DNA of 64,000 nt from Bradyrhizobium sp. WBOS07 (GTDB lineage: Bacteria > Pseudomonadota > Alphaproteobacteria > Rhizobiales > Xanthobacteraceae), in assembly GCF_024585165.1 (NCBI RefSeq), contig NZ_CP029008.1:5165501-5229500 (forward strand). Direction: 5' to 3'. Positions 1-10,587 of the stretch are shown here, in pieces (position 1 is the first letter of the stretch; each line of letters starts with the position of its first letter). Position numbers and translations under genes: made by a program. The notes beneath the pieces were generated by a model. It was not told where the DNA came from, made no database searches, and saw nothing but the letters and a program-made list of their open reading frames with translations.

Positions 1-1
1 T

Positions 2-1834
2 GGCACGCCCTATTACATCGTCATGTCGGTCCTGTGCGCCGCGTTTCTGGTGGCCGTCATACAAATCTCGGCCAATCTGCACAGGATATTCATGCGGGCG
101 CTCGTGGCGCGCGAACGCGAAGCGGCCCTGGCGGGCCAGTTCGACAGCGCGTTGAACAACATGCCCCATGGCCTGTGCATGTTCCGTGTCGACGGTCAGC
201 TTGCGGTGATGAATCATCGTTTCAGCGAAATGATGAATTTGCCCGACGATCTCGTCCAGCGCGGCCCCAATGCGTCTGAAATCATCGCGGCTTGCGTCAG
301 CGGCGGCTCCATCTCGGCCGAGAACGGCAACCTGATCCTCCGGGAGATCGAGGACGGACGGGTCCGCGAGCTCCTGACCTCGGATCCGGATATCGCGCGT
401 GGGCGCGCGCTGTCGTGGACCTTCCAGCCAATGGCCGATGGCGGCACGGTCATGCTGATCGAGGACATCACCGAGCGTAAGAACGCCGAGGCGAGGATCA
501 CCCATCTTGCCCGCTACGACGAGCTCACGGCCTTGCCCAACCGGGTCAGCTTCCACGACGAGATCGAGCGGCTGCTGGCGAATTCGCATCATGCCGAGCG
601 CCTCTCCGCACTTCTGTTCGTCGACCTCGACCAGTTCAAGCAGGTCAACGACACGCTTGGCCATCCCTGCGGCGACCAGCTGTTGTGCGCGGTTGCCAAT
701 CGCCTGCGCGAGATGCTGCGGCCCGACGATTTCGTCGCCCGCTTCGGCGGCGACGAATTCGTCGTGTTCCAGCAGAACATCTCTTCGCCGGAGGACGCCG
801 CCAGCCTCGCCCGCCGCATCGTCGAGCGCCTCAGCGAGCGCTATCGCATCGACAATCACCTCGTCGAGATCGGCGCCAGCGTCGGCATTGCGCTGACCTC
901 GCCGGACGGCAGCGCCAGCGCCGACACGCTGCTCAAGAACGCCGACATGGCGCTGTACCGGGCCAAGGCCGACGGCCGCGGCACCTTCTGCTTCTTCCGC
1001 GACGAGATGGCGGCGACCGTCGAGGCCCGCCGCATCCTGGAGCTGGACTTGCGCAAGGCGCTCGCCAACGAGGAATTCGAGCTGTTCTATCAGCCGCTGG
1101 TCAACCTCAAGACCGGCAAGATCACCACCTGCGAGGCGCTGCTGCGCTGGAACCATCCGGTGCGCGGCACGGTCTCGCCGGTCGACATCATCCCGGTCGC
1201 CGAGGACATGGGCCTGATCGTCGATCTCGGCCGCTGGATTCTACGGCGGGCCTGCATGGAGTGCATGAAGTGGCCGGACGGCGTTAGCGTCGCGGTCAAC
1301 TTCTCGCCTCAGCAATTCCACCAGCGCGACGTGCTAAGCGAGATCCGCTATGCGCTTGAAGTCTCGGGCCTGCCGACGCATCGGCTGGAGATCGAGATCA
1401 CCGAGTCCTCGCTGCTGCGCAACACCCAGCTCACGCACGACATCCTCTCGCAGCTTCATGCGCTCGGCGTGCGCATCTCGCTCGACGATTTCGGCACCGG
1501 CTATTCCAGCCTGAGCTATCTGCACAATTTCCCGATGCAGAAGGTGAAGATCGACCGCTCCTTCCTCGAAGGCATCGATACCGATCGGCCCCTGACGCTG
1601 TTGCGCGGGGTGGCGCGGCTGGCCGCCGATCTCGGCATGTCGGTGGTGGTCGAAGGCATCGAGACCAACGAGCAGCTCGAGCTGATCAGCGCCGACGGCA
1701 CCATCACCGAAGGGCAGGGCTATCTTTTCAGCCGGCCGGTGCCCGCCATTCGGGTTCGGCAATTGCTGAATGCCTCGCACGGCCGCCGCTCGCCCGACGA
1801 TCAGCTGACCATCGCCTCGCGATCGATCGCCTGA
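2..1834 (+). CDS. PAS-GGDEF-EAL c-di-GMP protein, 5' end outside window
   Basis: Predicted c-di-GMP synthesis and/or hydrolysis enzyme. The reading frame is open to the left edge, so the start lies upstream; the first in-window ATG (23) begins in a hydrophobic stretch that is probably the last membrane helix of a longer N-terminal region. Counting from that ATG: a PAS-like sensor at about 40-155, a GGDEF domain at about 165-320 with an intact GGDEF at 242-246 and an RxxD inhibitory site (RPDD) five residues before it, then an EAL domain with EALLR at 371-375 and the DDFGTG loop at 488. Both active-site signatures look complete, so the protein could be bifunctional. The C-terminus is complete. 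Family assignment is firm; net activity cannot be told from sequence. Confidence 0.93.
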   Translation, partial: GTPYYIVMSVLCAAFLVAVIQISANLHRIFMRALVAREREAALAGQFDSALNNMPHGLCMFRVDGQLAVMNHRFSEMMNLPDDLVQRGPNASEIIAACVSGGSISAENGNLILREIEDGRVRELLTSDPDIARGRALSWTFQPMADGGTVMLIEDITERKNAEARITHLARYDELTALPNRVSFHDEIERLLANSHHAERLSALLFVDLDQFKQVNDTLGHPCGDQLLCAVANRLREMLRPDDFVARFGGDEFVVFQQNISSPEDAASLARRIVERLSERYRIDNHLVEIGASVGIALTSPDGSASADTLLKNADMALYRAKADGRGTFCFFRDEMAATVEARRILELDLRKALANEEFELFYQPLVNLKTGKITTCEALLRWNHPVRGTVSPVDIIPVAEDMGLIVDLGRWILRRACMECMKWPDGVSVAVNFSPQQFHQRDVLSEIRYALEVSGLPTHRLEIEITESSLLRNTQLTHDILSQLHALGVRISLDDFGTGYSSLSYLHNFPMQKVKIDRSFLEGIDTDRPLTLLRGVARLAADLGMSVVVEGIETNEQLELISADGTITEGQGYLFSRPVPAIRVRQLLNASHGRRSPDDQLTIASRSIA

Positions 1835-1977
1835 CACCTCCGTAAAACTGCGGGAAATCCCTGATTTTCGGCGACCGGCAGGGTTAACCCTAACCCGGTG
1901 CTTCAATTGCACCGGCGTTAAGAAGGTGTTAATCCTATTCCACCCGCGAGGGTTGTTTGTCAGTCGAGGAATGTTGG

Positions 1978-2718
1978 ATGAAGCCCGAAGCCGAACCGCG
2001 CGCTTCGCTCTCTGTGCGGGGGGGAGCGCTGTTCGACCGCGTCGACTACCGATCCATCGAGACTCCTGAGGAGAAAGATCAGCTCTATCAGATGCGCTAT
2101 CGGGCCTATACGCGTGGCGGATTGATTCCGCCGTCGGAGTCCGAGCGCTACAGCGATAGCTACGACGATGCACCCAATGCCCGGATCTTCGGAGTGTATG
2201 TCGACGGAGAGCTCTGCAGCTCTATCCGTCTTCACGTGCTGACGTCAGAACAGCGGGCGTCCTGCACCACCGACTTGTTCGGCGACGTTCTTCACCCCCG
2301 CCTCGATCGCGGCGAAGTCTTCATCGATCCGGCCCGCTTCGTCGCAAGCCCGGAAAAAGCCAAGTGTTTTCCGGAGCTGCCTTATGTGACGGTGCGGCTC
2401 GTCTTCCTGGCCTGCGAGCATTTCAATGCCGATACCGGGCTCGCGCTCGTCCGTCCCGCGCACGAGGCGTTCTATCGGCGCGTCTTTCTCAACGAGACCA
2501 TCGCAGAACCGCGCTTGTTCCCGAATGCCTTGGCAAAGGTCGCGTTGATGGCGTCCGACTTCCGCGCCGTGCGGGAAAGAGTGTTAACGCGTTTTCCGAT
2601 CATGCGCTCGAGTGCCTTCGAGCGACGCATGCTGTTTGGGCCCAGCAGTGCGTCATCGCTGAGCGGCGTCTCGCCCAAACTGGCCTCCGAACGTCCAAAG
2701 CTGGTCGTCTATTCCTGA
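1978..2718 (+). CDS. FeeM-like N-acyl amino acid synthase domain protein (GNAT fold)
   Basis: A 246-residue protein resembling the catalytic core of N-acyl amino acid synthases (FeeM) and LuxI-type acyl-homoserine-lactone synthases, which join an acyl-ACP fatty chain to an amino compound. The conserved-looking parts are QMRYRAYTRGGLIPP near the N-terminus, a central RIFGVYVDGELCSSIRLHV strand and IDPARFVA. I chose ATG 1978 because GAGGA at 1966-1970 sits 7 bases before it; an in-frame TTG at 1957 is the alternative. It lies between a c-di-GMP enzyme and pal, about 140 bases after the former, so it probably has its own promoter. Donor and acceptor substrates cannot be read from the sequence. 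It could be a more distant GNAT enzyme with no signalling role. Confidence 0.7.
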   Translation: MKPEAEPRASLSVRGGALFDRVDYRSIETPEEKDQLYQMRYRAYTRGGLIPPSESERYSDSYDDAPNARIFGVYVDGELCSSIRLHVLTSEQRASCTTDLFGDVLHPRLDRGEVFIDPARFVASPEKAKCFPELPYVTVRLVFLACEHFNADTGLALVRPAHEAFYRRVFLNETIAEPRLFPNALAKVALMASDFRAVRERVLTRFPIMRSSAFERRMLFGPSSASSLSGVSPKLASERPKLVVYS

Positions 2719-2896
2719 GAGCCGTCGGGGCCTGCCCTCGAACCGAGCTGCCGTCCAGCGCCAGGCCCGGACCGGGCTTATTTTGGCCGGTTTCGCCGGT
2801 TCGGACGCTTGCCTTCACCCTCGCGCCACATTTACAACCCATTAACCATGACGGGTGCTTTTCGCCGGTTGGGGGCATTTGATCGGCTGAGGCAAG

Positions 2897-2918
2897 GTTC
2901 CGTCAAGGTTGACGGAAC
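2897..2918. promoter_or_regulatory. Perfect 9-bp inverted repeat upstream of pal
   Basis: GTTCCGTCA and TGACGGAAC flank a 4-base spacer, 65 bases before the pal start. It could be a protein-binding operator or a hairpin in the 5' leader. No U-run follows, so a terminator is unlikely. The rest of the 265-base gap between the FeeM-like gene and pal shows nothing else I recognise. Confidence 0.45.
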
Positions 2919-2983
2919 GTTCGCTTAACCAACCCCCTGTAGACCGGACAGCAGTGGACTAACGTGAGCGTGGAGGCTCCGGA

Positions 2984-3472
2984 ATGAAACATCCTATGCG
3001 TATCCTCCAGGGATTGAAGCTGGTCGCGGTGCTCGCCGTCGCGCTGTCGATGGGCGCCTGCGCCAACAAGAATGCCGCGACGGATGCGATGGCCAATGCG
3101 GCGACGCCCGGCAGCCAGCAGGATTTCGTCGTTAACGTCGGCGACCGCGTGTTCTTCGAAAGCGACCAGACCGATCTGACGCCGCAGGCGATCGTGACCC
3201 TGGAGAAGCAGGCGCAGTGGCTCCAGACCTATCCGCGCTACAGCTTCACCGTCGAAGGTCATGCCGACGAGCGTGGCACCCGCGAATACAACATCGCGCT
3301 CGGCGCCCGCCGTGCCCAGTCGGTGCGTTCGTTCCTCGCCTCGCGCGGCATCGATCCGAACCGCATGCGCACGATCTCCTACGGCAAGGAGCGGCCGGTC
3401 GCCGTCTGTAACGACATCTCGTGCTGGTCGCAGAACCGTCGCGCCGTCACCGTGCTGAACGCGAGCTCCTGA
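2984..3472 (+). CDS. pal: Peptidoglycan-associated lipoprotein Pal
   Basis: Outer-membrane lipoprotein of the Tol-Pal complex, which ties the outer membrane to peptidoglycan and helps constriction at division. The 162-residue protein has a short basic N-terminus, a hydrophobic signal segment and a lipobox ending at Cys26 (SMGAC). An OmpA-like peptidoglycan-binding domain fills about 50-160, including FFESDQTDLT, the VEGHADERGTREYN core and the QNRRAV motif. Length and architecture are typical. GGAGGCTCCGGA just before the ATG supplies the ribosome site. cpoB follows about 200 bases later, the usual partner; tolQRAB are not visible in the preceding 2.9 kb, so they lie further upstream or elsewhere. 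Confidence 0.97.
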   Translation: MKHPMRILQGLKLVAVLAVALSMGACANKNAATDAMANAATPGSQQDFVVNVGDRVFFESDQTDLTPQAIVTLEKQAQWLQTYPRYSFTVEGHADERGTREYNIALGARRAQSVRSFLASRGIDPNRMRTISYGKERPVAVCNDISCWSQNRRAVTVLNASS

Positions 3473-3526
3473 CGCCGAGATCCTGACGGTCGGTCAGGCG
3501 CCGTTCATCTTCAGAAACCGATTATG

Positions 3527-3548
3527 CCGGCGCCCTCTCGGGCGCCGG
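3527..3548 (+). terminator. GC-rich hairpin after pal
   Basis: A perfect 9-bp stem (CCGGCGCCC / GGGCGCCGG) with a TCTC loop, 54 bases after the pal stop and followed only by TTTCGT. It may be a weak terminator or attenuator tuning cpoB relative to pal. Confidence 0.5.
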
Positions 3549-3676
3549 TTTCGTATCAGCAATCCGTGACCTAAAACCTCTTGGTGGCAGTCCCAGTTTT
3601 GGCGTACTCCCTTTCTCATTGTGTGGCGCGGCGAATGGTCCGCCGCGCGCCACGTCGCTTTCGTCGTCAGGGCAAG

Positions 3677-4771
3677 ATGTCATCGAAATTCAAGGCAATT
3701 ACCGGCACCGTGGCGACCGCCGCGCTGCTCTCTTTGTGCTCGCCCGCACTTGCGCAGTCGATCTTCGCGCAATCGGATGATGCCGATCCCGAGATGCGGA
3801 TCGAGCGGCTGGAGAACCAGCTGCGCCAGCTCACCGGCCAGAACGAAGAGCTGCAATACCGCAACCGCCAGCTCGAGGAGCGGCTGCGGGCGTTCGAGGG
3901 CGGCGCGCAGGCCGTGCCCGGACAGGCGCCCAGCGCCGCGGCGATGCCGCCCGCCCAGATCGCACCAAGTCAGGTCGCGCCGGGCTATCGCCAGCCGCAG
4001 CAGCAGGCCGCGCAGCCGAATTACGGGCAGCCGCAGATCGCGTCTCCCGCGCCGATCGTTCAGGAACAGCCGGCGCCCGGCGCCCCCGGCACACGCCGCC
4101 GCGGCGATGCCTTCGATCCCAACCAGAACCCGAACGCGCCCGGCGCGCCGCGCGCGCTCGGCGGCGGGCAGCAACCGATGTCGGCAGGCAGCCAGGTCGG
4201 AGCGCCCGGCGGCCAGATTGGCTCGCCCGGCGGCCAGATCGGCTCGCCCGGCGGTCGCGGCGCCGGCGAGCCGCTCGACCTCGCCAACACCAGCCCGCGC
4301 TATCAGCCGCAGGCAGCACCCCCGGCGGCCCAGCCCGGTTATCCGGCGCCTGCGGGCGCCCCCGGTTTGACCACGCTGCCGCCCTCGGCCACGCCGCGCG
4401 ACGAGTTCGACCTCGGCATCGGCTACATGCAGCGCAAGGACTATGCGCTCGCCGAGCAGACCATGAAGAATTTTGCGCAGAAATATCCGAGCGACCCGCT
4501 GCTCGGAGACGCGCAATATTGGCTCGGCGAGAGCTACTTCCAGCGCCAGCAATATCGCGACTCCGCGGAAGCCTTCCTCGCCGTCACCACCAAATACGAA
4601 AAATCGGCCAAGGCCCCGGATGCGCTGCTCCGGCTCGGCCAGTCGCTCGCCGCCCTGAAGGAGAAGGAGGCCGCCTGCGCCGCCTTCGGCGAGGTCGGCC
4701 GCAAATATCCGCGCGCCTCCGCCGGCGTCAAAGCGGCGGTGGACCGCGAGCAGAAGCGGGTGAAGTGCTGA
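3677..4771 (+). CDS. cpoB: Tol-Pal system protein CpoB (YbgF)
   Basis: Periplasmic coordinator of the Tol-Pal machine and peptidoglycan synthesis at division. The 364-residue product has a signal peptide (1-27, ending SPALAQ), an N-terminal coiled coil at about 36-72 that matches the YbgF trimerisation segment (RIERLENQLRQL), a long Pro/Gln/Gly/Ala-rich linker at about 75-235, and a C-terminal TPR domain beginning FDLGIGYMQRKDYALAEQ. I chose ATG 3677 because the signal peptide starts there; the frame is open for 32 Arg-rich codons upstream (from 3581), which do not resemble a signal. The linker is longer than in the E. coli protein and carries a short tandem repeat. It sits directly after pal. 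Confidence 0.93.
   Translation: MSSKFKAITGTVATAALLSLCSPALAQSIFAQSDDADPEMRIERLENQLRQLTGQNEELQYRNRQLEERLRAFEGGAQAVPGQAPSAAAMPPAQIAPSQVAPGYRQPQQQAAQPNYGQPQIASPAPIVQEQPAPGAPGTRRRGDAFDPNQNPNAPGAPRALGGGQQPMSAGSQVGAPGGQIGSPGGQIGSPGGRGAGEPLDLANTSPRYQPQAAPPAAQPGYPAPAGAPGLTTLPPSATPRDEFDLGIGYMQRKDYALAEQTMKNFAQKYPSDPLLGDAQYWLGESYFQRQQYRDSAEAFLAVTTKYEKSAKAPDALLRLGQSLAALKEKEAACAAFGEVGRKYPRASAGVKAAVDREQKRVKC
4205..4255 (+). repeat. 21-bp in-frame tandem repeat in the cpoB linker
   Basis: Two near-identical 21-base units and a partial third encode the heptad PGGQIGS. A degenerate copy (QVGA) precedes them. The unit length keeps the frame, so slippage would change linker length without breaking the gene. Confidence 0.75.
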
Positions 4772-4853
4772 TCCACCGCGCGGATCACTGACAAAGCGGA
4801 TGGCGCTGCGCTAGATTGCGCTCGCCATTCGCTGGCGATTGCCGGGCCGCGCC

Positions 4854-5912
4854 ATGTCAGACGATGACAATTCTCCGATCTCCACCCGCGAGGCGAGCCG
4901 CCTCTTCGCCGGCCTGAAGAGCGCGCCGGCGCTGGTGCTCGCCGTCTCCGGCGGCCCCGATTCGGTCGCGCTGATGTGGCTTGCGGCGCGCTGGCAGCGC
5001 AGCCTTCCGCGCGCGCCGCTGCTCACGGTCGTCACGGTCGATCACGGCCTGCGGCAAGAGGCGGGGCGCGAGGCACGCGAGGTCAAGCGGCTCGCCGCCG
5101 AGCTCGGACTGCCGCACCGGACCCTGCGCTGGCGTGGCGCCAAGCCGAAGACGGGGCTGCCGGCGGCCGCGCGCGAGGCGCGCTACCGTCTGCTCGCCGA
5201 CGCCGCCCGTGCCGTCGGCGCGAGCCACGTGCTGACTGCCCATACCCGCGACGACCAGGCCGAGACGCTGTTGATGCGCCTGTTGCGCGGCAGCGGACTT
5301 GCGGGACTGTCGGCCATGGCCCCTCTTAGCGAGCGCGACGGCATCGTGCTGGCGCGGCCGCTGCTCGACGTCCCGAAGTCGCAGCTGGTCGCGACCTTGA
5401 AGCGGGCCAAGATCGGCTTTGCCGACGACCCCACCAACCGCGACACCGCCTTCACCCGGCCGCGGCTGCGCGCGCTGCTGCCGCTTCTGGCGGCCGAGGG
5501 CGGCGACAGCAGGAATCTGGCGCGGCTTGCGGCCAGGCTGGCGCGGGCCAATGCGGCGGTCGAGGTGCTGGCCGACGGCGCCGAGCGCTTCCTCCGTTTG
5601 CGGGATCGCGGCGAAGCGCCGCAGTCGGGAGCGCGAAGCTTCGAGGCTGCGGCCTTTGCCGCCCTGCCGGATGAAGTCCGGCTGCGGCTCCTGCTGCGGG
5701 CCATCAACGCGCTCGGGCATGAAGGGCCTGCGGAACTCGGCAAGGTCGAAACCCTGATGTCCGTGCTGGATCAGGCCATTGCGGCAAGTCTCCGCGCCCG
5801 CGCCAGTCGCCAGCCGGTCCTGAAGCAGACGCTTGCAGGAGCCTTGATCAGCCTCGCCGGCGGGCGTATCCACATCGCACCGGCGCCGGCGAGGCGCCGC
5901 AAGGACGGATAG
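4854..5912 (+). CDS. tilS: tRNA(Ile)-lysidine synthetase TilS
   Basis: Converts the wobble cytidine of the CAU-anticodon isoleucine tRNA to lysidine using ATP and lysine, so that AUA is read as Ile; normally essential. The 352-residue protein has the PP-loop signature SGGPDS at 32-37, followed by VDHGLR and the conserved HTRDDQAETLLMRLLRG segment. A helical C-terminal part follows and is shorter than in E. coli TilS, as in many alphaproteobacteria. ATG 4854 (MSDDDN) is preferred to an in-frame TTG at 4839. It follows cpoB by 82 bases and precedes ftsH by 275, the usual order in this group. Confidence 0.95.
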   Translation: MSDDDNSPISTREASRLFAGLKSAPALVLAVSGGPDSVALMWLAARWQRSLPRAPLLTVVTVDHGLRQEAGREAREVKRLAAELGLPHRTLRWRGAKPKTGLPAAAREARYRLLADAARAVGASHVLTAHTRDDQAETLLMRLLRGSGLAGLSAMAPLSERDGIVLARPLLDVPKSQLVATLKRAKIGFADDPTNRDTAFTRPRLRALLPLLAAEGGDSRNLARLAARLARANAAVEVLADGAERFLRLRDRGEAPQSGARSFEAAAFAALPDEVRLRLLLRAINALGHEGPAELGKVETLMSVLDQAIAASLRARASRQPVLKQTLAGALISLAGGRIHIAPAPARRRKDG

Positions 5913-6057
5913 GCGTGGGCGAGGGCGGATCATGACACCAGCCATTTCGGCCCCGCACCGTCAGGACACCTTAACCAGGCAGGAAGAACCCCGCTCCGGG
6001 CGCCATTTTTTCAGCGGGAATCGCTCTAAGATGGGCTAAATAGTCCCATCTCATTCC

Positions 6058-6086
6058 CTTGGCAGCGACCCGGGCGGCACCTAGAT
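6058..6086 (+). promoter_or_regulatory. Candidate sigma-70 promoter of ftsH
   Basis: CTTGGC (6058-6063), a 17-base spacer and CTAGAT (6081-6086) resemble the alphaproteobacterial housekeeping promoter. They lie about 100 bases before the ftsH start, in a 275-base gap with no other gene. Assigned by eye only. Confidence 0.45.
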
Positions 6087-6187
6087 TGTATGCGTAACCG
6101 AGAGGATTCCTTGGGGATTTTCTCTAGCTCGCCCAAGTAACTCCTGAAGGACCAGGCCGCGATCCGCGCGACCACGAAGGAAGATCG

Positions 6188-8113
<1,926 letters not shown>

Positions 8114-8136
8114 TCGAGCAGCGGCACACCGAATTG

Positions 8137-8166
8137 AAAAACGCGGCGGAAACGCCGCGTTTTTTT
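8137..8166 (+). terminator. Rho-independent terminator of ftsH
   Basis: An 8-bp perfect stem (ACGCGGCG / CGCCGCGT) with a GAAA loop is followed by six T and preceded by four A, so the stem can extend. It begins 23 bases after the ftsH stop. Confidence 0.92.
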
Positions 8167-8371
8167 CTGTTCTCTGAGTGCGCGTTCGCGAGCCCACATC
8201 CTGCTGGCTGCTTCCGGCAAAGCGAGCACCGCCGAACCAGAGCGCTCTGTTTCGGTCGTCGCCGTCCTCGCCTAGGCCGTTTTGCCACAGCCATCCCGGC
8301 TGAATCGCTGCGGTCGATCAATAACGAGCGCCGCCGGGACGTTAGGCTCCGACTCGTCAAAGGAGGGATAC

Positions 8372-9211
8372 ATGGCTTTCAAGGATATTCTGCTGACCCT
8401 GGCGAGCTATCCGGAACCGACGCCGGTTTCGGTGATCGACGATGCCGTTTCGGTAGCCGCCGTCCTGGATGCGCACCTCGCAGCCATTTCCTGCGAGGTC
8501 CATGCGGAAGTGCGCGCAAGCCTGCTCGGGGATGTCATCCTGGACATACCCGCGCTTGTTGCGCGCGAGGCAACCAAGAGCCGCGAGAATGCGCAAGCGC
8601 TGCTCGCGGCATTCGAAGCCTCGGCGGCGAAGTCCGGCGTTCGGCACGAGACCATCTTCGAGCAATGTGCATCCGCCAACGAGGCCGCACTGCTGGCAGA
8701 TTATGCAAGGCTCCGCGATCTCACGATCATGGCGGTGCCGGACTCCCATGATCGATGGTACGCAGAAGAGGTGATCTTCGAATCCGGCAGGCCGACGCTA
8801 ATCCTGCCCGCCGCTCCCCGATCGCGTCCATTCCAGCTCGATGCCGTTTGCGTGGCCTGGGACTTCAGCCGTACCGCTGCGCGAGCGGTGTCCGCTGCGC
8901 TTCCTTTGCTCGAAAACGCAGGACGTGTGCGCGTCGTGACCGTCACGAACGAAAAGGCGCTGGATTCCAAACATTCGGGCGAAGAGCTGGCAAAGAACCT
9001 CGCTCGTCACGGCATCGAGGTCGTGTGCGACGAGATCGATGCCGAGAGCAAGCCGATCGACGAGGTCCTGACGTCTTACGTGCTATCCCACGGCATCGAC
9101 GTCCTCGTGATGGGCGCGTACGGAACGCCGAGATGGCGGGAGTTCGTGCTCGGCGGCGCGACCAGGGGCCTGCTGTCCAAGCCGCCGATCCCGATTCTGT
9201 TCTCGCATTGA
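8372..9211 (+). CDS. Tandem universal stress protein (UspA family)
   Basis: A 279-residue protein built from two Usp-like halves (about 1-145 and 150-279). The second half ends with MGAYGTPRWREFVLGGATRG, which fits the ATP-binding pattern G-2x-G-9x-G with a variant last position; the first half lacks a clear copy. Such tandem proteins usually act in tolerance to stress or low oxygen, but the target is unknown. ATG 8372 has a very strong AAAGGAGGG ribosome site; an in-frame ORF extends about 30 codons upstream without one. It ends 9 bases before the likely start of the APC permease, suggesting co-transcription. Confidence 0.88.
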   Translation: MAFKDILLTLASYPEPTPVSVIDDAVSVAAVLDAHLAAISCEVHAEVRASLLGDVILDIPALVAREATKSRENAQALLAAFEASAAKSGVRHETIFEQCASANEAALLADYARLRDLTIMAVPDSHDRWYAEEVIFESGRPTLILPAAPRSRPFQLDAVCVAWDFSRTAARAVSAALPLLENAGRVRVVTVTNEKALDSKHSGEELAKNLARHGIEVVCDEIDAESKPIDEVLTSYVLSHGIDVLVMGAYGTPRWREFVLGGATRGLLSKPPIPILFSH

Positions 9212-9220
9212 CGATTGGTC

Positions 9221-10453
9221 ATGCAGGAGATGGCGCCGCCCGGGTCTACAAGATTGATCAGATCGCTGACGCTCACGCACGCGGTGCTGTACGGGCTCGG
9301 CGTGACGATCGGTGCCGGAATCTACGTCCTGGTGGGAGCGGCCGCCGCGCGGAGCGGAATGCATGCACCTCTGGCGTTCCTCGCTGCGGCGGTCGTGATG
9401 GGCGTGACGGCCGGGAGCTTTGCCGAACTTGGCACGCGACTGCCGGTTGCGGCGAGCGAGGCCGCCTATGTCCAGGCCGCGTTTCATCGAAAATGGCTCA
9501 GCGGTGCCACGGGGCTGCTCGTGGTGGCCGCAGCGACGATCTCCGGCGCGACCATCACCGTTGGCAGCGCCGGCTACATCAGCGTGTTCGTGCCGCTGCC
9601 CGCCAGCTGGATCATCGCCGGCGTCGTGCTTGCGATGGGCGCGGTCGCCTGCCTGTCCGCGGTTCAGTCCATCAGCTTCGCCGGCTTGATGACGGTAGTG
9701 GAGATCGGAGGATTGGTGCTCATTGTCGGCGCCGGGCTGTTTCAGGGCGACGCCCTGGTGTCCCGGCTGCCCGAACTGTTGGCTCCCCTGAGCGATAAAG
9801 CGGCGTGGTCCGGGATCGCACAGACGTCGCTGCTCGCCGTGTTTGCATTCATCGGGTTCGAGCACCTCGTGAACATCTCCGAGGAAATGAAGAATCCGTC
9901 CCGGACTCTGCCTTGGGCGCTCTTCATCACCTTGGGCGTGACGGCGTTCCTCTACATGACCGTCGCCTGGGTTGCGGTGGTCGCGGTGCCTCCGGCGGAG
10001 CTCGCGCACTCCTCGGCTCCGCTTGCACTGGTCTTTCAGCGGTTGACCGGTCTTCCGCTCTCGGTGTTGAGCGTCATTGCGATCGTTGCGACGGTCAACG
10101 GAATCATCGTTCACATGCTGATGATCGGACGCGTGCTGTACGGGCTTGCGGACCAAGGCAGCCTTCCCGCCTTTCTCGCCAGGGTGAACGCCAGAAGCGG
10201 CTCCCCGGTGGTTGCAACCCTGTTCGGCGTGGGCGCCATCCTGATCCTCGCCCTCGGCATTCCCTTGACCGGATTGGCCGAATGGACCTCACGTCTGACC
10301 CTCGGGGCTTTCGTCCTGGTCAACCTCGCGCTCCTGCGCATCAAGACGAGAGAATCAAAGCCTCCAGCCGGCGTGTTCCTCGTGCCCATCTGGGTGCCGA
10401 TTGCAGGACTGTTCACAAGCGCCGCATTGCTCCTGATCGACCTCCTCGCATAG
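9221..10453 (+). CDS. APC-superfamily amino acid permease
   Basis: Inner-membrane transporter of the amino acid-polyamine-organocation superfamily, about 410 residues with 11-12 predicted helices. The first helix carries the family signature GVTIGAGIYVLVG, which forms the unwound substrate site, and SFAELGTRLP follows, as in family members. The substrate cannot be deduced. The start is uncertain: TTG 9215, ATG 9221 and ATG 9230 are all in frame close to the stop of the stress-protein gene; 9221 is a compromise. The tight spacing links it to the upstream Usp gene. Confidence 0.88.
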   Translation: MQEMAPPGSTRLIRSLTLTHAVLYGLGVTIGAGIYVLVGAAAARSGMHAPLAFLAAAVVMGVTAGSFAELGTRLPVAASEAAYVQAAFHRKWLSGATGLLVVAAATISGATITVGSAGYISVFVPLPASWIIAGVVLAMGAVACLSAVQSISFAGLMTVVEIGGLVLIVGAGLFQGDALVSRLPELLAPLSDKAAWSGIAQTSLLAVFAFIGFEHLVNISEEMKNPSRTLPWALFITLGVTAFLYMTVAWVAVVAVPPAELAHSSAPLALVFQRLTGLPLSVLSVIAIVATVNGIIVHMLMIGRVLYGLADQGSLPAFLARVNARSGSPVVATLFGVGAILILALGIPLTGLAEWTSRLTLGAFVLVNLALLRIKTRESKPPAGVFLVPIWVPIAGLFTSAALLLIDLLA

Positions 10454-10587
10454 TGCGCGCTTGGGTTCGGCGAACGAAGTACGCGACGGCTGAAGCGGGG
10501 GTAGGCGTGGCGCTCCTGACCGTGCGTTGGAGCAATGCCTGAAACACTCAAGAAGAACTTAACGCTTGCGGCCTACTTTGGCCCGCC

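Noticed and set aside
3581..3676. Upstream extension of cpoB by 32 codons
   Set aside because: Arg-rich and without signal-peptide character, while a clear signal peptide begins at 3677.
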